Both the position numbers and the translations under genes were made by a program. A stretch of DNA of 64,000 bases, from contig NZ_JBHRTR010000034.1 of the NCBI RefSeq assembly GCF_042646425.1, positions 186,001-250,000 of the forward strand. The letters are read 5' to 3'. Source of the DNA: Marinibaculum pumilum (lineage in GTDB: Bacteria > Pseudomonadota > Alphaproteobacteria > Ferrovibrionales > Ferrovibrionaceae). This document shows, piece after piece, positions 57,470 through 64,000 of this stretch. Positions within the stretch are counted from its first letter, which is position 1; each line of letters starts with the position of its first letter. The notes below the pieces were generated by a model, which saw nothing but the letters and a program-made list of their open reading frames with translations, ran no database searches and was not told the DNA's origin.

Positions 57470-59593
57470 ATGCAAGAGATCCTGCCCAACCCCGGCCCGC
57501 TGCAGGCCGCCCCGTTAAAGGCCCCCCCGTTGAAGGCCCCGTGGCGCATCGGCGTCGATATCGGCGGCACCTTCACCGACCTGGTGCTGGTCGACGCCGC
57601 CGGTGCCGTGCGCACCGCGAAGAGCCCTTCCGTGCCGGCGGATCCCGCTGCCGGCGTGATGCAGGCGGTCGCCCTGGCGGCGGCGCAGCTCGGGCTCGAC
57701 CGTGCCGAACTGCTGTCGCAGTGCGAGCTGTTCATCCACGGCTCCACCATCGCCACCAACACGATGCTGGAAGGCAGGGGCGCGAAGCTCGGCCTGCTGG
57801 CGACCGAAGGCTTCCGCGACACCCTGGAGATCCGCCGCGGCCTGCGGGACGACCCGTTCGACCACCGCGCGCCCTGGCCGGAGGTGCTGGTACCGCGCAG
57901 CCGCCGCAGCACCGTTGCGGAGCGGATCGATCGCGACGGTGCGGTGGAACGGCCGCTGGCGCCGGCGGCGCTCGATGCCGCCATCGAGGAGCTGCGCGGG
58001 AAGGGCTGCGCGGCGGTCGCAATCTGCCTGCTGAACAGCTTCCTGAACGACACGCATGAGCAGGCCTGCGAGGCGCGGATCCGTGCCCTCTGGCCGGAGG
58101 TCTGGATCAGCCGCTCGACGGCGGTGGCGCCGGTGATCGGCGAATATGCCCGCAGCGCCACCACCGCCGCCGATGCCTATGTCGGGCCGCTGGTGGTGCC
58201 CTACCTGCAGGCGCTGGATGCCGAGCTGCGCGCGTCCGGCCTGCCCGGCCGGCTCTCCCTGGTGCAGAGCAATGGCGGCATCCTGTCGGTGGCGCAGGTC
58301 GCCGCGCGGCCGATCTCGCTCGTTCTCTCGGGGCCGGCGGCAGGTGTCGGCGCCCTGAAATACCTGCGCCGCGCGATCGGCAGCGGCGACCTGATCTGCA
58401 TCGAGATCGGCGGCACCAGCTGCGACGTCACCCTGATGCAGGACGGCACGGTGGCGATGACCGACGGGCTTTCCGTCGCCGGCCAGCATCTGAGCGTGCC
58501 GTCGGTGGAGATCCACACCGTCGGCGCCGGCGGCGGCACGATCGCGCATTGCGATGCGGGCGGCATGCTGCAGGTCGGTCCGCGCGGCGCCGGCGCCCGG
58601 CCCGGACCCGCCTGCTATGGCCTGGGCGGCGAGGCGGCGACGGTCACCGACGCCCAGCTGGTGCTCGGCCGCCTGCGCTCCGGCCGCTATGCCGGCGGGC
58701 TGATCGACCTGGATCCGGATCTCGCCCGCGCCGCGGTGGACCGCCTGGCCCGGCCGCTGGGCATCGACACGATCGCCGCGGCCGCCGGCATCGTCCGCCT
58801 GATGGAGCAGAAGGTCCGCCACGCCGTCGAACAGGTGAGCATCGAGCGTGGCTACGACCCGCGCCGCTTCACCGTGGTTGCCGGCGGCGGCGCCGGCGCC
58901 ATGCACGCCGCCGCGGTGGCGCGGGCACTGGGCTGCCGCGGCGTCTATGTGCCCCGCCTGGCGGGCCTGTTCTGCGCCTTCGGCATGTGCCACGCCGACA
59001 TGCGGCACGATTTCCAGCGGACATGGCTGCGCGACCTCGACCGGGTCTCCGCGGCGGAGGTCGACGCAGCCTTCGCCGGGCTGGAGGCGCAGGGGCGCGC
59101 GCTGCTGGACGCCGACGGCCTGCCGCCGGAACGGATACGGCTGCAGCGGGCCTTCGGCCTGCGCTACCAGGGCCAGCAATGGGCGCTGCCGGTGGAGACC
59201 GGCGCAGCCTTCGCCGCGGCCGGGCTGCGTGCCGGCTTCGAGGCGGCGCACGAACGGCTCTACGGCCATGTCCAGCCCGACGGCCGGATCGAAATCGTCG
59301 ACCTGCGCCTCGCCGCCACCGGACTGATGCCGAAGCCGGAGATGCCCGCGGCCGAGCCGGACGATGCAGCCCCGCAGCCGGCGGAGATCCGCGAGGTCTA
59401 TGTCGCCGAGGCCGGCGGCCTGCAATCGGTGCCCGTCTTCGACGGCGCCGCGCTGCGCTGCGGCCAGCGCCTCGCCGGCCCGGCCCTGATCGAGGAGACC
59501 AGCACCACCCTGGTGCTCGGCGCCGGCGACCGGCTCGAGGTCGATCCTTTCGGCAATTACGCCATCCGCTTTCCGGAGGTCCCGTCCGCATGA
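57470..59593 (+). CDS. hyuA: Hydantoinase/oxoprolinase A family protein (HyuA)
   Basis: A 707-residue ATP-dependent ring-opening subunit. The N-terminal actin-like ATPase start is RIGVDIGGTFTDLVLVDAAGAV; then FIHGSTIATNTMLEGRGAKLGLLATEGFRD, PISLVLSGPAAGVGALKYL, and GGTSCDVTLMQDG, with VEIHTVGAGGGTIAHCDAGG in the core, all family marks. It pairs with HyuB to open hydantoins, 5-oxoproline or, in relatives, to carboxylate ketones. The start at 57470 is preferred because 57419 lies 10 bp from the operator. Its stop overlaps the hyuB start (ATGA). Confidence 0.94.
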   Translation: MQEILPNPGPLQAAPLKAPPLKAPWRIGVDIGGTFTDLVLVDAAGAVRTAKSPSVPADPAAGVMQAVALAAAQLGLDRAELLSQCELFIHGSTIATNTMLEGRGAKLGLLATEGFRDTLEIRRGLRDDPFDHRAPWPEVLVPRSRRSTVAERIDRDGAVERPLAPAALDAAIEELRGKGCAAVAICLLNSFLNDTHEQACEARIRALWPEVWISRSTAVAPVIGEYARSATTAADAYVGPLVVPYLQALDAELRASGLPGRLSLVQSNGGILSVAQVAARPISLVLSGPAAGVGALKYLRRAIGSGDLICIEIGGTSCDVTLMQDGTVAMTDGLSVAGQHLSVPSVEIHTVGAGGGTIAHCDAGGMLQVGPRGAGARPGPACYGLGGEAATVTDAQLVLGRLRSGRYAGGLIDLDPDLARAAVDRLARPLGIDTIAAAAGIVRLMEQKVRHAVEQVSIERGYDPRRFTVVAGGGAGAMHAAAVARALGCRGVYVPRLAGLFCAFGMCHADMRHDFQRTWLRDLDRVSAAEVDAAFAGLEAQGRALLDADGLPPERIRLQRAFGLRYQGQQWALPVETGAAFAAAGLRAGFEAAHERLYGHVQPDGRIEIVDLRLAATGLMPKPEMPAAEPDDAAPQPAEIREVYVAEAGGLQSVPVFDGAALRCGQRLAGPALIEETSTTLVLGAGDRLEVDPFGNYAIRFPEVPSA

Positions 59594-61417
59594 CCGCCCC
59601 CCAGATGATTGCCCCTCAGACGTCGGACGATCCCGTCCTGCTGGCGCTGGTGCAGAAGCAGCTCGACCATATCGCCCGGCAGATGGGCTGGGTGATGACC
59701 CGCACCGCGCGCAGCCCGGTGTTCAGCCAGAGCCACGACTTCTCCTGCTTCATCGGCACCGCCGACGGCGCGATCGCCTCCCAGGCGGACGGGCTGCCGA
59801 TCCATACCGGCGGCGGCGGCTTCGCGATGCGCGCCCTGCTGGACACCTTTGGCGGACGGATGGCGCCGGGCGACGTCTTCCTGCTGAGCGACCCCTACGA
59901 AGCGGGCAACAACCACCTGCCGGACTGGACCGTGCTGCGCCCGGTCTTCGTCGACGGCGAACCCTGCGCCTTCGCCTGCAACCGGGCCCACCAGTCCGAT
60001 ATCGGCGGCGGTGCCGCCGANNNNNNNNNNNNNNNNNNNNNNNNNNNNNNNNNNNNNNNNNNNNNNNNNNNNNNNNNNNNNNNNNNNNNNNNNNNNNNNN
60101 NNNNNNNNNNNNNNNNNNNNNNNNNNNNNNNNNNNNNNNNNNNNNNNCAGGCTGCGGGAGGATCTCTGGCAGCTGCTGCTGCTGAATTCGCGCTGCCCCC
60201 ACCTGCTGGACGGCGATCTCCGCGCCATGCTCGGTTCGACCCGGATCGGCGCCGAGCGGATCGCCGCCCTGGTCGCCGACCTGGGTGTCGCGCAGGGCCG
60301 GCGCTACCTGGCCGCGATCCTGGAGCATGCCGAGCGGATGATGCGGGCGGAGCTGGCGCGCCTGCCCGACGGCCGCTGGCAGGGCGAGGATGGCAGCGAC
60401 ACCGACTGCTTCGATGCGGTGGAGGTGCGGGTGCGGGTGACGGTGCGGATCGAGGGCGACGCCATCCTGTTCGACTTCGCCGGCACCGACCCGCAGACCC
60501 GCGGCTTCAAGAACAGCTCGCTCGCCAATACCTGCTCCTCGGTCTACATGGCGCTGGGCGCCTTCCTGGACGCCGACCTGCCGCGCAACGAGGGGGCCTG
60601 CCGGGCGGTGACCATCCGCGCGCCGGAAGGCAGCGTGGTCAACGCGCGCTTTCCCGCCGCGATGACGATGAACACCGTCTATCCGGCCGGGGAGATCGTG
60701 CATGCCTGCTGGCAGGCCCTGGCGCAGGTCGATCCCGACCGCGCCTGCGCCGGCTGGGGCAAGGTGGCCTATTGCATCACCTCCGGCCCCGACCGGCAGG
60801 GCCAGCCCTATGTCATGTACCATTGGCACGGCTCTTCCGGCGGCGGCGCGGTGCGCGGCAGGGACGGCTTCAACACCATCGGCCAGCTGACCACCCTCGG
60901 CGGCATGTCGCTGCCCGATGTCGAAGTCTTCGAACAGCTCTATCCGGTCGCCATCCGCCGCCAGGAATTCCGCTGCGACGGCGGCGGCGCCGGCCGCTTC
61001 CGCGGCGGCACCGGGGTTACGTACGAGGCCGATATCCTGGAGCCGGCGCAGTTCGCCTTCCGCGGCGAAGGCATCCGCCGCCCCTCCGGCTTCGGCACGG
61101 TCGGCGGCGGGACTGGCGCGGTCGGCAGCATGAGCCTGGCACCGGCAGCGGGACCGCCTGTCGAGGCACCGCAATACGGCGTGCGGCCGCTGCCGCCGCT
61201 GCGCTTGGCGATCGCCTCGCCCGGCGGCGGCGGCTGGGGCGACCCGAGGCGCCGCGATCCGGCGGCGGTGCTGCGCGACGTGGCGGACGGGGTGGTCAGC
61301 CCGGAAGCGGCGCGGTCGGTCTACGGCGTGGCGCTGACCGCGGACGGGGCGGCGGTCGACCACGCGGCCACCCGGCGGCTGCGGGGCGCCGCCGCCGGAC
61401 CGGCAGCCTCCGCATGA
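59590..61417 (+). CDS. hyuB: Hydantoinase B/oxoprolinase family protein (HyuB), internal assembly gap
   Basis: About 600 residues with the N run at 60021-60147 inside. Before the gap: QKQLDHIARQMGWVMTRTARSPVFSQSHDFSCFI and GDVFLLSDPYEAGNNHLPDWTVLRPVF, ending AHQSDIGGGAA. After: LREDLWQLLLLNSRCPHLLDGDLRAMLG, AILFDFAGTDPQTRGFKNSSLANT, and the glycine-rich end GGGGWGDPRRRDPAAVLRDVADG. The reading frame before and after the gap differs by one base, so the N count is not exact. About 40 residues are missing, close to the gap size. It overlaps the next gene by ATGA. Confidence 0.92.
60021..60147. other. Assembly gap (127 N) inside hyuB
   Basis: Unknown bases within hyuB. The flanking frames show the true length is not a simple 127: it must differ by one or two bases modulo three for hyuB to be intact. 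Confidence 1.
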
Positions 61418-62763
61418 GCGGCGCACCGCAGGCCGGCGGCGCGGCCGGCGCCCGTTCCCGCGACGCCTATGCCCGCGCGCGGCAGGTGCTGCCCGGCGGC
61501 ACCACCCGTGTCACCGTGGAGCGCGACCCGGTGCCGCGCTATGTCAGCCACGGCGCCGGCGCCTGGCTGCACGACCTGGACGGGCGGCGCTACCTGGACC
61601 TGAACAACAACTACACCGCACTGATCCACGGCCATGCCTTCGCGCCGGTGACCGAGGCGCTGCAGCGCCAGCTTCGCGACGGCACCGCCTTCGCCAACCC
61701 GACCGAGCACGAGATCGCGCTGGCGGAGCTGCTCTGCGGCCGGGTGCCGGGGCTGGACCGGCTGCGGTTCTGCAATTCCGGGACCGAGGCGGTGCTGTTC
61801 GCGGTGAAGGCGGCGCGCGCCTTCACCGGCCGGCCGGCGATCGCCAAGGTGGAGGGCGCCTATCACGGCGCCTATGACTGGGTGGAGGTCAGCCAGGCCA
61901 GCGAACCCGGGACCTGGGGGCCTGCCGAGGCGCCGTCGGCGGTGCCCTACTATCGCGGCATGCCGGAGGCGGTGCTGGGCGATGTCGTCACCCTGCGCTT
62001 CAACGATGCGGAAGGTGCGGCGCGGCTGATCGGCGCCCACGCCGACCGGCTGGCGGCCGTGGTGCTGGACCCGATGCCGAGCCGCGCCGGCCTGGTGGCG
62101 CCGGAGCCGGACTTCCTGGCGGCGGTCGAGGCGGCGGCACGGCGGCACGGCATCCTGCTGATCAGCGACGAGGTGCTGAACCTGCGCCAGGGCCATGGCG
62201 GGGCGGCGGCGCGCTACGGGCTGCAGGCCGACCTGTTCGCGCTGGCCAAGATCATCGGCGGCGGCCTGCCGATCGGCGCGGTCGGCGGACGGGCCGAGGT
62301 GATGCGGGTGTTCGATTCCAGCAGCGGCCGCCCGGCCCTGCCGCAGGGCGGCACCTTCGCCGCCAACCCGCTGTCGATGGTGGCGGGCCGTGCGGCGATG
62401 CAGGCACTCGACCAGGCTGCGCTGCAGCGGCTGGAGGGGCTGGGCGACGACCTGCGCCGGCGGCTGGCGGCCGCCAGCATGGCCCGCCAGGCGCCGTTCA
62501 CCATCACCGGCGCGGCCTCCCTGTTCCGCATCCACCCGAAGCGGCGGCCGCCGCGCGAGCATCGCGACGCGCATTGTTCCCCGGCGGAGATGGCGGTGCT
62601 GGCGGAGCTCAGCCGCTTCTGCGCCGGCCACGGCATCCTGCTGCCCCGGGGCACTTCCGGCTGCCTCTCCACGCCGATGGGGCCGGCGGAGGTCGACCTG
62701 GTGGTGCAGGTCTTCGAGCGCTTCCTGGAGGAACGCGCCGATTGCTACATGGAGCTGCCGTGA
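61414..62763 (+). CDS. Class III aminotransferase, glutamate-1-semialdehyde aminomutase-like
   Basis: A 449-residue PLP enzyme. Marks: ARQVLPGGTTRVTVERDPVPRYV, YLDLNNNYTALIHGHA, FCNSGTEAVLFAVKAARAFTG, GAYHGAYDWVEVS, LLISDEVLNLRQGHGG, and the PLP lysine in LFALAKIIGGGLPIGAVGG. This branch includes aminotransferases acting on beta- or omega-amino acids. It is coupled by overlaps to hyuB (4 bp) and the TPP enzyme (1 bp). It probably transaminates an amino acid released by HyuAB. Haem synthesis is unlikely given the context. Confidence 0.93.
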   Translation: MSGAPQAGGAAGARSRDAYARARQVLPGGTTRVTVERDPVPRYVSHGAGAWLHDLDGRRYLDLNNNYTALIHGHAFAPVTEALQRQLRDGTAFANPTEHEIALAELLCGRVPGLDRLRFCNSGTEAVLFAVKAARAFTGRPAIAKVEGAYHGAYDWVEVSQASEPGTWGPAEAPSAVPYYRGMPEAVLGDVVTLRFNDAEGAARLIGAHADRLAAVVLDPMPSRAGLVAPEPDFLAAVEAAARRHGILLISDEVLNLRQGHGGAAARYGLQADLFALAKIIGGGLPIGAVGGRAEVMRVFDSSSGRPALPQGGTFAANPLSMVAGRAAMQALDQAALQRLEGLGDDLRRRLAAASMARQAPFTITGAASLFRIHPKRRPPREHRDAHCSPAEMAVLAELSRFCAGHGILLPRGTSGCLSTPMGPAEVDLVVQVFERFLEERADCYMELP

Positions 62764-64000
62764 TGGCTGCGGACGGACAGGAGACGGTCGCCCGGCGGAT
62801 CGCCGCGGCGCTGCGGCGGCACGGGGTGGCGATGATCTTCGGCCAGAGCCTGCCCTCGGCGGTGGTGCTGGCCTGCGAGGCGATCGGCATCCGGCAGATC
62901 GCCTACCGGCAGGAGAATATGGGCGGCGCGATGGCCGACGGCTTTGCCCGCCGTGCCGGCCGGACCGCCGTGGTCTGCGCCCAGAACGGTCCGGCCGCGA
63001 CCCTGCTGGTGCCGCCGCTGGCGGAGGCGCTGAAGGCTTCGGTGCCGGTCGTCGCCCTGGTGCAGGAGGTGGAACGGGCGCAGGCCGACCGCAACGCCTT
63101 CCAGGAGCTGGACCATATCGCCCTGTTCCAGCCCTGCACGAAGTGGGTGCGGCGGATCCAGACCGCGGACCGGGTCGACGATTATGTCGACCAGGCCTTC
63201 CTCGCCGCCGCGTCCGGCCGGCCGGGGCCGGCCGCGCTGCTGCTGCCGGCCGACCTGCTGCGCGAAGCGGCACCCGCGGATCCGGTGCCGCGGACCGCGG
63301 ACTACGGCGCCTGGCCGCTGGACCGGCCCTGCCCGGACCTGCAGGCCGTGGGGGCGGCCGCACGGCTGATCGCGACGGCCCGGCAGCCGGTGGTGCTGGC
63401 CGGCGGCGGGGCGCTGGCGACAGGCGCACCGCAGGCGCTGGCCGCCCTGCAGGAGGCGGCGCATCTGCCGGTCTTCACCACCAACATGGGCAAGGGCGCG
63501 GTCGACGAGCATCACCCGCTGTCGGCCGGCGTGCTGGGGGCGCTGACCGGACCGCGCTCGCTGGGCCGGCACAGCCGGCCGCTGCTGGTGGCCGCCGATG
63601 TCGTGCTGCTGGTCGGCACCCGCACCAACCAGAACGGCACCGACAGCTGGCGGCTGCTGCCGCCGGGCGCCCGGCTGATCCATCTCGACATCGACCCGCA
63701 GGAGATCGGCCGCAACCACGAGGCGCTGCGCCTCGTCGGCGACGCGGCGGCAGGCCTGCAGGCGCTGGCGGCGGCGCTGGCGGCGCTCGACCTGCGGCAG
63801 CGTGCGGCCGCGCGGCCGAACCTGGAGACGCGCATCGCCACCGCCTGGTCGGCGTTCGCCGAGGACCTGCGGCCGCTGCTGCAGGCCAATGCCGGCCCGA
63901 TCCGGCCGGAGCAGGTGATGGCGGAGCTGCAGCCGCTGCTGACGCCGCGCAGCACGGTGGTCGGCGATGCCAGCTATGCCTCGATGTGGGTGGTGGGGCA
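62763..64000 (+). CDS. Thiamine-pyrophosphate enzyme, acetolactate synthase-like, 3' end outside window
   Basis: The first 412 residues of a TPP-dependent enzyme. The N-terminal domain has ALRRHGVAMIFGQSLPSAVVLACEAIGIRQIAYRQENMGGAMADGFARRAG, where Gln-Glu (RQEN) includes the conserved catalytic Glu, then VVCAQNGPAATLLVPPLAEALK. The central domain shows ARQPVVLAGGGALATGA and LVGTRTNQNGTDSWRLLPPGARLIHLDIDPQEIG. The TPP-binding C-terminal domain begins at the window edge. Possible roles are acetolactate synthase, 2-oxo-acid decarboxylase or glyoxylate carboligase. It may act on the 2-oxo or semialdehyde product of the aminotransferase before it. Confidence 0.92.
   Translation, partial: MAADGQETVARRIAAALRRHGVAMIFGQSLPSAVVLACEAIGIRQIAYRQENMGGAMADGFARRAGRTAVVCAQNGPAATLLVPPLAEALKASVPVVALVQEVERAQADRNAFQELDHIALFQPCTKWVRRIQTADRVDDYVDQAFLAAASGRPGPAALLLPADLLREAAPADPVPRTADYGAWPLDRPCPDLQAVGAAARLIATARQPVVLAGGGALATGAPQALAALQEAAHLPVFTTNMGKGAVDEHHPLSAGVLGALTGPRSLGRHSRPLLVAADVVLLVGTRTNQNGTDSWRLLPPGARLIHLDIDPQEIGRNHEALRLVGDAAAGLQALAAALAALDLRQRAAARPNLETRIATAWSAFAEDLRPLLQANAGPIRPEQVMAELQPLLTPRSTVVGDASYASMWVVG

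Noticed and set aside
58549..62763. A 1404-codon frame joining hyuA, hyuB and aminotransferase regions
   Set aside because: It reads hyuA out of frame, then the start of hyuB, crosses the N gap, then reads hyuB out of frame before the aminotransferase; an artefact of gap length.
61414..62763. hemL (haem synthesis)
   Set aside because: It sits in an operon with HyuAB and a TPP enzyme and lacks close HemL-specific likeness over its full length.

Overview
High-GC (roughly 70%) chromosomal DNA from an alphaproteobacterium, most likely Rhodospirillales-like. The basis is base composition, the housekeeping order carA-carB-greA facing yqeY-dnaG-rpoD, and the family mix (liv ABC transporters, HyuA/HyuB, PAS_5 proteins, FecIR surface signalling). 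I cannot name the species. Four runs of N (32274-32415, 34100-34235, 55214-55324, 60021-60147) are assembly gaps; two fall inside genes and two cut off gene ends.

Layout. 1-2583: multiheme cytochrome c gene on the minus strand, broken by an in-frame stop and a frameshift, divergent from an Lrp-type regulator. 3240-3644: palindromic repeats. 3645-14745: housekeeping core (greA, carB, carA, yqeY, dnaG, rpoD, tRNA-Ile(CAT)), then a duplicated ~100 bp repeat and a small GIY-YIG nuclease gene. 14872-16865: MFS exporter and FMN reductase. 16884-26067: first catabolic cluster, two divergent operons (CoA ligase, quinone oxidoreductase-like, Rieske oxygenase, SDR; facing LLM monooxygenase, SnoaL-like protein, phosphotransferase, atypical SDR, TetR).

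26179-38900: the most interesting part. Two tandem modules, each an ATP-grasp-like ligase gene followed by a DHA2-type MFS exporter gene, converge on a FecI-FecR-TonB receptor-DUF3325-DUF3649-PepSY operon preceded by a Fur-box-like palindrome. I infer a metallophore system (make, export, recapture, reduce) built on peptide-ligase chemistry with no NRPS or IucA/IucC enzyme in view. The second ligase copy has lost the residues expected to bind ATP and metal.

38931-41024: LysE exporter, DUF169 protein, and a Fic/VbhA-like toxin-antitoxin remnant whose toxin is truncated. 41088-46576: second catabolic cluster (TetR, PaaK-type CoA ligase, two-subunit ring-hydroxylating dioxygenase, enoyl-CoA hydratase, SDR) with a perfect 16 bp palindrome in the divergent promoter. 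46649-51582: stand-alone SDR, three tandem PAS_5 proteins, an MFS transporter and a PPOX-type flavoprotein. 51591-64000: liv ABC operon, GntR regulator, and hyuA-hyuB-aminotransferase-TPP enzyme operon. A TGTTATAACA-type operator lies before both hyuA and livK, so import and breakdown of one nitrogenous substrate are probably co-regulated.
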